A stretch of 12,186 bases of DNA from CAYIEP01 sp964362515 (GCA_964362515.1 CAYIEP010000012.1:1-12186); one strand, 5' to 3'. Numbered from the stretch's first letter, positions 1 through 7,016 are shown. The notes: generated by a model not told the origin, from the sequence alone. Numbers and translations are program-made.

Positions 1-1
1 G

Positions 2-106
2 ACCAAGTTAGACATTGAGAGTTTTCGGAAGAAGGTACGCGCTCGCTTCGCTCGCCTGACGGCGGGTGGAGCCGCTCCCACCCCAGCCGCGCCTTCGACA
101 CTGTGA
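2..106 (+). CDS. Possible C-terminal end of an upstream gene (partial)
   Basis: One frame stays open from the left edge to a TGA at 104-106, giving about 34 residues. The first part is charged and contains SFRKKVRARF; the end is Ala/Pro-rich and closes in PAAPSTL. The stop lies 7 nt before the ATG of the TrpD-like gene, which would fit an operon. The second half of the frame runs through a GC-rich, hairpin-forming stretch, so the reading may simply cross a repeat. No family is recognised. Confidence is low because most of the gene would lie outside the window. Confidence 0.3.
   Translation, partial: TKLDIESFRKKVRARFARLTAGGAAPTPAAPSTL
45..58 (+). repeat. Left copy of a 14-nt GC-rich inverted repeat
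   Basis: GCTTCGCTCGCCTG at 45-58 occurs in reverse complement at 7098-7111. In both places ACGGC follows, directly here and after four extra bases in the other copy. Both copies lie in GC-rich pockets within AT-rich DNA. The motif may belong to a dispersed intergenic repeat, but it is short and internally repetitive. Confidence 0.4.
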
Positions 107-112
107 GAGTGT
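64..112 (+). other. Two hairpins just upstream of the TrpD-like start
   Basis: GGGTGG (64-69) can pair with CCACCC (78-83), and ACACT (98-102) with AGTGT (108-112). The second hairpin ends one base before the ATG at 114. It contains the only GAG-type sequence that could serve as a ribosome binding site. The pair could modulate translation of the operon's first gene or be the remains of a repeat. No function is shown. Confidence 0.35.
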
Positions 113-113
113 T

Positions 114-1469
114 ATGAACAATAAAACAATAAATAAAGTCGTTAAATTTACTGAAGATTTAGTTAATGGCAAAGATTTTAGCAGATCAGAAGTCCTTAAT
201 GTTCTAAATCTTATTGATCACTTCGATCGCAACCTTAATGTTTACAAGGGGATTTTAGCTATTTACCATTTTTCAAAATTCAAGGAGTTCCCTGATAGAA
301 GTTTTGAAAATCTTAAGACAGACAATAGTTTTTCTAACTGCCTCTCTCTTTTGAGCGAAGATATTTTGCCCCCTTCTGAAATAGGGGGAATATTTTTAAA
401 TATACTCACAATTTCAGATAGTAATGAGGCATATAGAGATATTTTGATGGGATGTTTTTATGGCGCCTTGTGGCCATTTATGAATAATCCGCAAAATATC
501 GAAGCGGCTGTTGATTATGGACTAGCGATAATTAGATCAGCTTTCAACTTAGATAACTTTGACGTCCAGAAAAAATTAAACCTTGATAAAAAAGATAAAG
601 CAAAAGTAATTAATTTAGCTGGTAGCGGTAAGAAAGGGATTAAATTACTCAACATAAGTTCAATGACTGCCATTATCACTGCGACGGTCGGTAAAGCAAT
701 CGGAGAAAATATTATAGTAGAGAAAACTATATCAAGAGCAACTTCAAGTATAACTGGGTCCAGCGACATTTTTGAACTTCTTGGAGTAAATCTGAATTTG
801 CCTATTAGAATGATGGCCGACATTTCGCTCAAAACAAAACTGGGAGTATTCGATATAAACGCCGTGGTGCCAAAATTCAACCATGTTTACGATGGTCGTT
901 TGCACGATGTCCAAGTTTTCGCTGGATTGGTTGGCGGAGCGGCCATAGTAAATCCAGTTGACGCTGATTTAATCAACTATGGCCTGACAAGGGGATCGAC
1001 AAAATTGTGCTTAGCTATTCTAAGTAATTTATACCCCGATAAGAGCATTTTTGTTCTCCAAGGAAAGGATCAAACTGACGAGCCGGTGATAGATCAAATT
1101 TCAATAGCGGCCGATACGGAAATTGCACAAAATATCCAAAGTCAAATGACTGTTGTTAAGGTGAATCCGAAAGACTTCGGCTTTGATTTTAGATCATTTG
1201 AATATATTGAAACAACCCAAAGTCTAAAGGAAAATCTTAATGAATTTATTAAGGTTTTAACTGGTAGGGGCAATAAAGATTTTGAACAGGCGATAGCGAT
1301 GGAAGTCGCCCTAAATCTTTTTGGATTAGGAATAACTAACGATTTGAAAACAGGAGCAACCTTGGCACTAGAAGCTATTCATTCCGGTAACGGAACTAAA
1401 GTCGTTGAAGATTTGGTTGCTCATTCAAACGGAGACACGCAAAGATTTAATAATTTAGTAAATATTTAA
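114..1469 (+). CDS. TrpD-like (anthranilate phosphoribosyltransferase/NP-II family) protein, divergent
   Basis: This 451-residue protein has the layout of the TrpD/class II nucleoside phosphorylase fold. A helical N-terminal part (about 1-150) precedes an alpha/beta domain. It carries N-I-S (180-182), SSITGSSDIFELLGVNL (211-227, the TrpD SGSADVLEALG region), an NP at 280-281 and an acidic pair in TDEP (D322-E323, the metal-binding DE of TrpD). The C-terminal helices (391-435) also resemble TrpD. True TrpD enzymes bind PRPP with GTGGD; here the loop reads GSGKKG (170-175), and the KHGNR segment has become EKTISR. The substrate may therefore not be anthranilate. At 451 aa it is longer than the usual 330-350. 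The ATG at 114 is chosen because upstream GTG codons lie in GC-rich hairpin DNA. It is the first gene of a four-gene operon, with UbiA starting 1 nt after its stop. Confidence 0.8.
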   Translation: MNNKTINKVVKFTEDLVNGKDFSRSEVLNVLNLIDHFDRNLNVYKGILAIYHFSKFKEFPDRSFENLKTDNSFSNCLSLLSEDILPPSEIGGIFLNILTISDSNEAYRDILMGCFYGALWPFMNNPQNIEAAVDYGLAIIRSAFNLDNFDVQKKLNLDKKDKAKVINLAGSGKKGIKLLNISSMTAIITATVGKAIGENIIVEKTISRATSSITGSSDIFELLGVNLNLPIRMMADISLKTKLGVFDINAVVPKFNHVYDGRLHDVQVFAGLVGGAAIVNPVDADLINYGLTRGSTKLCLAILSNLYPDKSIFVLQGKDQTDEPVIDQISIAADTEIAQNIQSQMTVVKVNPKDFGFDFRSFEYIETTQSLKENLNEFIKVLTGRGNKDFEQAIAMEVALNLFGLGITNDLKTGATLALEAIHSGNGTKVVEDLVAHSNGDTQRFNNLVNI

Positions 1470-1470
1470 C

Positions 1471-2451
1471 ATGGAAAGGAGCTTGATTAATTATCTTATA
1501 TTACCTAAAGGAGTGCAGAGTATTTTTTTTAAATCTTATGTTTATTTTGTGCCATTTCTGTACTCCTTAACCATTGATTTTAAATACCTGCAAAATTTTC
1601 TTCTATTTCTTCTGATATTCACTTTATTTGAATTCGTCATAAATCCCTCCAGATATCAACTCAACGACATTGCAGATTACAAAGAAGATCGGCAAAGACA
1701 TCATCACTGGGAGCGTCCGGTAAACCAAGAAAATGAATCTTTGATTCTCGCAATTGCACTGTCAAGATTTACTATCGGTGCGGCCATCGCTTTCTTTTTA
1801 AATGTGAAACTCGTTTATTTGGTAATAGCGTTTTTGGCGCTTCAGTTTTTCTATGATCACTTCGCCAAAAAATTTTCTCCTCTTTTAGCGATCTTTGCTG
1901 TTTCTATAGCATATCCATTAAGATCTCTAACGGTATTTTATGGCTTAGGAATGGGATTAGATAAAACAAGTATGCTCCTTTTGTTGTCTATATTACTTTA
2001 TTCAACTTACATGGTTACTCAATGGCGCAGACACGAATCGCTTTTTATCACAAAAAACAAATTGGTGCCAAAATCACACTCGGAATTCTTTAGTAGCCAT
2101 AGAATTAAGTTTCTAATTTTTCCTACCTTGTTGGTATTTTTACTTGCTTTTATACTACTGATTGTCTCATTGATAAAAATAGAAACTAATAGTGCCGTAA
2201 TAATTTACGGAATATCGTTATTGTTGGTAACGATCCTTTCATTTTCCAGCAAAGACACTCTCAAAAAAATAATTGCTCAATCCCATAATATTATTATTGC
2301 TTTCCTGTTTATTGTTTTAATCCTTGATAGATTTTTCATTGGTTTAGCTGCTGCTATAATTTCAATCTTTGTAATCTTCTGGTATCACCGGATTTATGCA
2401 GAAAGATTTGCCAATAATTATTTTAACGAAACACATTATGAAAAAACCTAA
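1471..2451 (+). CDS. UbiA-family membrane transferase, polyprenyl-phosphate phosphoribosyltransferase-like
   Basis: This 326-residue protein is strongly hydrophobic, with roughly eight or nine membrane segments. It has the UbiA aspartate motif NDxxDxxxDR at 65-74 (N65, D66, D69, D73, R74), followed by RP at 82-83. This arrangement resembles the decaprenyl-phosphate phosphoribosyltransferase branch (mycobacterial Rv3806c type, NDxxDxxxDxxHPxKRxRP) more than quinone-pathway UbiA. The Lys of that motif is absent and a HHHW stretch (77-80) takes its place. A second conserved region is recognisable around YPLRSLTVFYG (148-158), but the Asp expected before it is not clear. UbiA proteins act in the membrane on a polyprenyl substrate; a PRPP-type donor is inferred only. 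No Shine-Dalgarno precedes the ATG. An AAGGAG lies just inside the gene but is too close to the next in-frame TTG to set a start. Its end overlaps the next gene by 14 nt. Confidence 0.75.
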   Translation: MERSLINYLILPKGVQSIFFKSYVYFVPFLYSLTIDFKYLQNFLLFLLIFTLFEFVINPSRYQLNDIADYKEDRQRHHHWERPVNQENESLILAIALSRFTIGAAIAFFLNVKLVYLVIAFLALQFFYDHFAKKFSPLLAIFAVSIAYPLRSLTVFYGLGMGLDKTSMLLLLSILLYSTYMVTQWRRHESLFITKNKLVPKSHSEFFSSHRIKFLIFPTLLVFLLAFILLIVSLIKIETNSAVIIYGISLLLVTILSFSSKDTLKKIIAQSHNIIIAFLFIVLILDRFFIGLAAAIISIFVIFWYHRIYAERFANNYFNETHYEKT

Positions 2452-3568
2452 AAGGCATATTTTACAAAAAACACAAATTGCGAAAGATGATTTAGATCAT
2501 GCCTTGAAAGAGGTAAGAATAGATCGAAATTTTGTGCGAAATATTATTTTAAAAGAAGGTTATTCTCCCATTAAGAAGTCAATAGCTATCGGATCAGTTT
2601 CCGACCTAAATTTTCTAAGAAGCAAATTCTCCTGCCATTATAATTTGGAAAAATTTAACGATGTTCCAAAGTCAAGACAGCATTTTGTTACCGGATTTGG
2701 CCCAACCAATGCCCCGACAGGCGGCACTCTCTCGATGATCTTAAGAGCGATGTTTTTCGAACGAGAAACTGGCATTGACTCCACTATCATTATTTCTAAT
2801 CTGGGCGCATTTAATTCAAGAAATATTGACTTAGAAAAAATTGGCTATCTTACCGAGAGATTCATCAAATTTATCCGTTTCCTTGGTTTTAGAGGAGAAT
2901 TAAGAACTCATAACGAGTTTAATTTACTTGTAGCTTCGAGCTTAACCTCTAAAGTATTAACTATTAAGGATTTTTTGGAGAACGAGGAGGCAACTACTAA
3001 TTTATATAAAAAACTAGGGATTCAAGGCAAGGATTTCCCCACCTTTATTGATGCAAATTTTACAGTGGCTGATATTCTTTTGCCTTGTATTTTAAAAAAG
3101 AAGGAACGGGTATTAGTTTTTGTAGGCATAGAGGAATATTACTTTCCAAAATTAGCAAATCTAGTAATACAAAGATTTAATAGAGATTATCCCAAGCAAT
3201 TTATCTCTGAAAATGCGTTGGTTACAGCGACATTCGGTCATCTTATTGAGGGGTTGAATGGCTTTCCTAAAATGTCCAAAAGTATTCCGGAATCTTCCAT
3301 TAATCTTGATTATTCTCCGGAAGAATTGGAACGAACAATATTAAGATGTAACCCAAGAGACGAAAAAATTGTTCTCCAAATGATCAATTTGGTTTCCGAC
3401 TGGAATTTAGAAAGAGTTAATAGAGCAAATACGGCTTTTGAAAAAAATAGCAAGGATTGGCTGAGGTTTAAAAAGGATTATCTGAAATACTTTGTCGGTT
3501 TAAAAATGGCTTGGGAAAAGACAGAAAATAAAAAGTACAGATTTAAAATTGATTCGCTTTTTAGATAA
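2438..3568 (+). CDS. Tryptophanyl-tRNA-synthetase-like class I synthetase paralogue without HIGH motif
   Basis: This 376-residue protein resembles the archaeal/eukaryotic type of TrpRS. VTGFGPTNAPTGGTL (84-98) aligns with the Rossmann entry strand and HIGH region, and ADILLP (211-216) with the TrpRS AADI helix. PKMSKSIPESSINL (277-290) is a textbook KMSKS loop with the TrpRS-type downstream sequence. Both HIGH histidines are missing: the site reads TGGT. There is no clear anticodon-binding extension beyond the helical C-terminus (about 291-376), and the N-terminal 80 residues are unassigned. The ATG at 2438 is chosen because the in-frame upstream start would create a 56-nt overlap with the UbiA gene. 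A normal TrpRS gene sits 2.2 kb away, so this copy is unlikely to be the housekeeping enzyme. It may activate tryptophan or another carboxylate for the operon's product, or be a non-catalytic binder. Confidence 0.7.
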   Translation: MKKPKRHILQKTQIAKDDLDHALKEVRIDRNFVRNIILKEGYSPIKKSIAIGSVSDLNFLRSKFSCHYNLEKFNDVPKSRQHFVTGFGPTNAPTGGTLSMILRAMFFERETGIDSTIIISNLGAFNSRNIDLEKIGYLTERFIKFIRFLGFRGELRTHNEFNLLVASSLTSKVLTIKDFLENEEATTNLYKKLGIQGKDFPTFIDANFTVADILLPCILKKKERVLVFVGIEEYYFPKLANLVIQRFNRDYPKQFISENALVTATFGHLIEGLNGFPKMSKSIPESSINLDYSPEELERTILRCNPRDEKIVLQMINLVSDWNLERVNRANTAFEKNSKDWLRFKKDYLKYFVGLKMAWEKTENKKYRFKIDSLFR

Positions 3569-3572
3569 ATTT

Positions 3573-4724
3573 ATGAGTGGGGTTAAAACTATTTTAATTT
3601 TAGGTGGAACCGGATTTGTCGGAAGATCTGTGGTAGAAAAATATTTGAAAAATAATTGGCGGGTTGTTATTACAACGAGAATAAAAAGTATAAACGAAGC
3701 GAAAAGCAAATTATTATTACATGGATTTAATAAAAAGTTTCTGGAAAAGTACGTATCTGATAATTCACTCTTATTTGCTTTTAATGTTGATCTAACTGAA
3801 GAAAAATGGTTTCAGAGAGACAATTGGACTAAACTACTTAATGGGTTAAATATAGCACCACCCTCTATCTCGAGAATTATAAATCTCGTTGGGGAAACAT
3901 CCAAATCCGTCGATGAAATTTTAAGATCAAACATCAAAACTTTGGAAAGTATTTTTACTTCAGTAAAATATATAAAATCTCAAAATAGAAGCATGCTTTT
4001 CGTAAATATGGGCTCTGTCGCTGAGAAGAAGTACGGCAAAACTTTATCTCCCTATGAAAATGCGAAAAAGATCGCTCGTCAGGAAATCGAGGAAAGTAAT
4101 TTGTGCCATTTTCATTTTATAGCTCACTATATCAAAGGCAAGGGAGAACAAAAAATGAAATCAGCCGCTCCTGTTTTATGGAATAAACTAAAATTTTCGC
4201 GCAAGTGGCTTTCTGGCTTTAAAGTAGGCGTAATAGACGTAGATGATTTGGCAGAAGTTATTTATCATCTTCTTGAAGTCATCAGAATTACACCGCCAGA
4301 ACATAGACCTATTGAGGTTAATGTTACCAATGGCGAGTTGGTTTTCGGCGAAATGGTTAAAAATCTTCTTCCAGAAAATAAACGAGATATTCCTAAATTA
4401 ATTATTCCCAATTGGTTGGAAAAAATTTTTCTGCGCTTGTATTCTATTGTGATTCCCTTAATAAAACCAAACAATCAATTCGCGCAAAGATTAGCCAGCT
4501 TTGCCAAAAGAAGTTTAATAGATTCTAAAAAACAAAACAGGTCAGAGATTTTTAGGACCGCCGAGGATATAAAAAAATTAGCATTAGATGTGGATAATTA
4601 CAAAGCGCTGGAAAGAAGTCCGAATTTAATTATTGCCAATAAACACTATCCTGTAATTTATGTTTTAAGAGAAAGAAACAAAGAAGAATTAGAGCAAATA
4701 GTTCAAAAAGCTCTTGTGCCCTAA
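3573..4724 (+). CDS. NAD(P)-dependent SDR-family epimerase/dehydratase
   Basis: This 383-residue protein begins with a Rossmann dinucleotide site, ILGGTGFVG (9-17). It continues with NLVG (104-107, the NAG-type strand), a Ser in NMGS (145-148) and the catalytic YxxxK as YENAK (Y161, K165). This is the Ser-Tyr-Lys set of extended or atypical short-chain dehydrogenases. GVIDVDDLAEVIYHLL (in the later third) is the usual C-terminal helix region of this family. The C-terminal 120 residues are basic and unassigned. The ATG at 3573 is 4 nt after the previous stop; a TTG at 3549 is possible but would overlap that gene. It is the last gene of the operon and ends 4 nt from the stop of the convergent methyltransferase, leaving no room for a terminator. 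In polyprenyl-phosphoryl-arabinose synthesis an SDR (DprE2) works downstream of a UbiA enzyme, which is suggestive only. Confidence 0.8.
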   Translation: MSGVKTILILGGTGFVGRSVVEKYLKNNWRVVITTRIKSINEAKSKLLLHGFNKKFLEKYVSDNSLLFAFNVDLTEEKWFQRDNWTKLLNGLNIAPPSISRIINLVGETSKSVDEILRSNIKTLESIFTSVKYIKSQNRSMLFVNMGSVAEKKYGKTLSPYENAKKIARQEIEESNLCHFHFIAHYIKGKGEQKMKSAAPVLWNKLKFSRKWLSGFKVGVIDVDDLAEVIYHLLEVIRITPPEHRPIEVNVTNGELVFGEMVKNLLPENKRDIPKLIIPNWLEKIFLRLYSIVIPLIKPNNQFAQRLASFAKRSLIDSKKQNRSEIFRTAEDIKKLALDVDNYKALERSPNLIIANKHYPVIYVLRERNKEELEQIVQKALVP

Positions 4725-4728
4725 CTAG

Positions 4729-5685
4729 TCATTGGCTGAGTCTTTGATATTCAGAAATCGGGGGTGGGCCATTTTTATCACGTCTCATTGCAAAAAAACC
4801 TATACGATACTTTCTTTTATATGGTAGGGTAGAAAACCGATGAGGCATTACCTCCAAAACATCCTCGAAGCCAAAATATCTTACAAGTTTAAAAATGGCT
4901 TTCTTGTTTGGAATTAAAGATAAATTATTTTTGCTAGAAGCACCAACTTTATACTTTTCAGATATATCTTTCGATGGATGAGGCATGTATTTCCAAATGA
5001 ATTCTAAATCCCTTTCTGTGTGTGGAGATGAAATAAATTGATTTTGCAATTTACTGTAGTCTACTTTTGTCCGCTTCTCAAACTCTAAATATTTTTCTGC
5101 TGAAAGTATTTCGTCATCCACAAATAAACCTTCAAGATCATTTTCATCCATATCATTAAGCATCCACCAAGAAGGAATGTCTTCATCTTGGCCAGTACTA
5201 TAATGAACATGGGAATCAACTAAAAGCGTTGATTTCGTTACCTCTGAAATTTTCTTTATGACGCCGATCGGATCCTCAAGGTGGTAAAGTATTCCTGCAA
5301 GAATCGATAAATCAAATTTCCCTAAATCTTTTTCATTAATTTCTTCAGCATTAAGCTGAAGGAATTTAACATTTTTTGTCCGCAGATATTCCTTAATAGC
5401 ATTAGCTTGTTTTATATTCTTTTCATTGGCGTCTATTCCTATTATTTCTTTAGGTTCATATTTACTTGCCTCAAAAGAAAATCCGCCACAATTGCACCCG
5501 ACATCTAAAATCCTCAAACCCTTAAGAGATTGCCCAAATAATTTCAAAAGCGGCGGAAAGAAAAAGTTGATAGCCATTCTCATTCTGTAAGTTTCTGGTG
5601 CGGTGTTAAAACCATTTCCTAAATCAATATCATGGAAAAATGGGGTAAAATTTTGTAGTTCTTTTGGAATTTTTTGTTTTCTCAT
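4729..5685 (-). CDS. Class I SAM-dependent methyltransferase, CmoB-like
   Basis: This 318-residue protein has a clear methyltransferase motif I, ILDVGCNCGGF (59-69), an acidic ribose-binding residue in GIDAN (D85) and the post-motif strand LAGILYHLEDP (129-139). The opening FFHDIDLGNGFNTAPETYRMRM (16-37) resembles the entry segment of CmoB/DUF1698 proteins, which modify tRNA U34 using carboxy-SAM. The CmoB resemblance is limited and the substrate is unknown. The ATG at 5685 is chosen because it is the last start before this conserved segment; the reading frame upstream only crosses the trpS terminator and end. No Shine-Dalgarno is visible. The start lies immediately after the trpS terminator tail, so expression needs read-through, a promoter inside trpS, or leaderless initiation. 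The gene converges with the SDR gene. Confidence 0.75.
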   Translation of the reverse strand: MRKQKIPKELQNFTPFFHDIDLGNGFNTAPETYRMRMAINFFFPPLLKLFGQSLKGLRILDVGCNCGGFSFEASKYEPKEIIGIDANEKNIKQANAIKEYLRTKNVKFLQLNAEEINEKDLGKFDLSILAGILYHLEDPIGVIKKISEVTKSTLLVDSHVHYSTGQDEDIPSWWMLNDMDENDLEGLFVDDEILSAEKYLEFEKRTKVDYSKLQNQFISSPHTERDLEFIWKYMPHPSKDISEKYKVGASSKNNLSLIPNKKAIFKLVRYFGFEDVLEVMPHRFSTLPYKRKYRIGFFAMRRDKNGPPPISEYQRLSQ

Positions 5686-5689
5686 GGCT

Positions 5690-5736
5690 TTGAAAAAGAA
5701 AGGCTGGGATTGCCTTTGTTGCAACAACCCCAGCCT
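5690..5736 (-). terminator. Rho-independent terminator of trpS
   Basis: On the - strand AGGCTGGG (5736-5729) pairs with CCCAGCCT (5708-5701). The loop itself contains the palindrome TTGTTGCAACAA (5716-5727). A T-rich tract (TTTCTTTTTC) follows the stem on that strand. The hairpin starts 1 nt after the trpS stop and ends right before the methyltransferase ATG. Confidence 0.8.
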
Positions 5737-5737
5737 A

Positions 5738-6730
5738 TTAATCGAATCGCAAGGCCTTCCTGACTTCATTGAGAGTTTCGATGGCGTTTTCTCTCGCCAC
5801 CTTGACTCCTTCTTCTAGGACGGACGGAATGTACGACGGATCCCGTGTGATCTCAGCTCTCTTGGCCTGAAATTCCTCGATGAAGCTCTGAACGATGCGG
5901 GTCAAAAGTTGCTTAAACTGACCCATTACCGGTTTGCCGCTCTTGTGTGCTTGAATGGTGGCGTCTACCTCATCGCGTTCCGATTCGGTTTTCGCGAGTC
6001 CCTTAGCAACCAAGATGTGGCTTTCCAGTTTTTCGTTCATCACTCCCTCAAAGGCGGTTTCGGCAACTTTGATCTTGTTGGCGACCGTCTTTATATCATC
6101 CGTCAAGAAGATAGCACCGCCAGGATTGGTCTTGCTCATCTTGCCCTCTCCCTTTAGGGAAAGGATGCGCAGCGATTTGACCTGCAACACCTGAGGAATC
6201 GGGAAAAGTTCCCCGTACCTCTTGTTGAACCTGCGGGCGAGCAAGCGTGTGACTTCCATGTGCGCGAGCTGATCTTCCCCCACCGGCACCTTTTTGGCTC
6301 TGTTCAATAATATATCAGCAGCCATCAGGACCGGATAGAGAAAAAGGAGAGCGTTCGCCGTCTCCGGCCGTGCATTGTTCTTGAGCTTATCCTTGAGAGT
6401 TGGCACCCTCAAAAGTTCAGCGACAGAAACAAGCCTTGCCAATAGGGCAGTGAACGTGGTTATCTCTCCGGCTATATCCGACTGGAGATAGATCTTTGCT
6501 TTTCGCGGATCCACTCCAAGCGCGATATAATCAGCCACGACTCCGTGGATGTACTGTCTCACAGTAGACGGTTCGTTGTCCGTGATCGCGTGAATATCGG
6601 CAACGAAAACTACAGGAGACACGCCTTGTGCCTGAAGTTCAACAATGGGCGCAACTGCCCCCAGGTAGTTTGCGACTGTCAAGTCGCCAGTGGGCCTGAT
6701 GCCCGTCAGTAACTCAACCTTGTACTGCAT
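5738..6730 (-). CDS. trpS: Tryptophan--tRNA ligase, bacterial type
   Basis: This 330-residue class I synthetase charges tRNA-Trp in the cytosol and has the usual bacterial length. It shows TGIRPTGDLTVANYLGA (9-25, HIGH region, here TVAN), VADIHAIT (43-50), LYPVLMAADILLNRA (131-145), VPVGEDQLAHMEVTR (148-162) and the KMSKS loop as KMSKT (197-201). The start at 6730 is set by a strong AAGGAGGTG ribosome site; the frame upstream crosses the promoter. A sampled 60-base line of the gene (5821-5880) has 33 G/C, against 20 in a line of the neighbouring methyltransferase (4981-5040). The gene has its own consensus promoter and terminator, unlike neighbours that lack Shine-Dalgarno sites. This suggests transfer from a more GC-rich bacterium. 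It is probably the functional TrpRS, since the paralogue in the operon lacks HIGH. Confidence 0.95.
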   Translation of the reverse strand: MQYKVELLTGIRPTGDLTVANYLGAVAPIVELQAQGVSPVVFVADIHAITDNEPSTVRQYIHGVVADYIALGVDPRKAKIYLQSDIAGEITTFTALLARLVSVAELLRVPTLKDKLKNNARPETANALLFLYPVLMAADILLNRAKKVPVGEDQLAHMEVTRLLARRFNKRYGELFPIPQVLQVKSLRILSLKGEGKMSKTNPGGAIFLTDDIKTVANKIKVAETAFEGVMNEKLESHILVAKGLAKTESERDEVDATIQAHKSGKPVMGQFKQLLTRIVQSFIEEFQAKRAEITRDPSYIPSVLEEGVKVARENAIETLNEVRKALRFD

Positions 6731-6733
6731 AAA

Positions 6734-6743
6734 CACCTCCTTA
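6734..6743 (-). promoter_or_regulatory. Strong Shine-Dalgarno of trpS
   Basis: TAAGGAGGTG on the - strand lies 3 nt before the ATG at 6730, with 5 nt between GGAGG and the ATG. It fixes the start. It is the only near-perfect ribosome site seen in the window. Confidence 0.9.
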
Positions 6744-6755
6744 CTTTGGGTTTTG

Positions 6756-6769
6756 GCCTTTTTCAAGGC
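6756..6769 (-). other. Small hairpin in the trpS leader
   Basis: GCCTT (6769-6765) pairs with AAGGC (6760-6756) around a GAAA tetraloop, between the promoter and the ribosome site. The leader is only about 50 nt, too short for a T-box. It may stabilise the mRNA end. Confidence 0.5.
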
Positions 6770-6787
6770 ACTTAAATTGCTAGCGCC

Positions 6788-6816
6788 AGTATAATCATTT
6801 TTTCTACTTTTGTCAA
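6788..6816 (-). promoter_or_regulatory. Consensus sigma-70 promoter of trpS
   Basis: On the - strand TTGACA (6816-6811), a 17-nt spacer and TATACT (6793-6788) form a near-ideal promoter. Transcription should start near 6781, giving a leader of about 50 nt. It lies just downstream of the stop of the HTH gene, so trpS does not depend on that gene's transcript. Confidence 0.85.
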
Positions 6817-6833
6817 GACTATGGGGCATATTC

Positions 6834-7016
6834 TTATTTTTTGTTGATAAATTTAATAATATCTTGTTTCCTATACCGCTTTACATTTCGCAAGGTTGGC
6901 CTAAAAAGCTTTAATATACTTTTAGCATCCCAACGCCTCAAGGTCATACCAGAAACGCCGAGTATCTCAGGTACTTGTTTCATTATTAGTAATTCCGGGA
7001 GTTTTCCTAAATCCAT
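6834..7016 (-). CDS. Small MerR/excisionase-like helix-turn-helix protein
   Basis: This 60-residue protein has the winged helix-turn-helix pattern of MerR and Xis/AlpA-like DNA-binding proteins. MKQVPEILGVSGMTLRRWD (12-30) is the HTH with the usual GVS turn and TLRRW recognition helix. RNVKRYRKQDIIKFI (43-57) matches the wing RRYRxxDI. There is no effector-binding or coiled-coil domain, so it resembles an excisionase or a stand-alone regulator. The ATG at 7016 has only a weak AGGG about 8 nt upstream. A TATAGT (7046-7041 on the - strand) could be its -10, without a convincing -35. It lies upstream of the trpS promoter on the same strand. A role in regulating trpS or in element mobility is possible but unproven. 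Confidence 0.75.
   Translation of the reverse strand: MDLGKLPELLIMKQVPEILGVSGMTLRRWDAKSILKLFRPTLRNVKRYRKQDIIKFINKK

Noticed and set aside
1..113. Possible tRNA or other structured RNA in the GC-rich left end
   Set aside because: The hairpins do not form a cloverleaf, and no T-loop or anticodon arm could be placed.
515..880. 121-codon open frame on the - strand inside the TrpD-like gene
   Set aside because: It lies wholly antisense to a well-supported gene and has no family features; treated as a shadow.
1475..1484. Internal AAGGAG as ribosome site for a later UbiA start
   Set aside because: The only nearby in-frame start (TTG 1483) is 1 nt away, too close to be used; the ATG at 1471 is kept.
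4726..4731. UGA as a sense codon (genetic code 25)
   Set aside because: The TGA ending the methyltransferase falls where the gene must stop before the convergent SDR gene, and no gene here shows an internal in-frame TGA.
5909..6194. Open frames on the + strand within trpS
   Set aside because: They are opposite a clear TrpRS reading frame; the higher GC of trpS makes long antisense frames likely by chance.
6731..6787. T-box or tryptophan-sensing leader before trpS
   Set aside because: The leader is only about 50 nt with one small hairpin, too short for a T-box; no terminator or antiterminator pair is visible.
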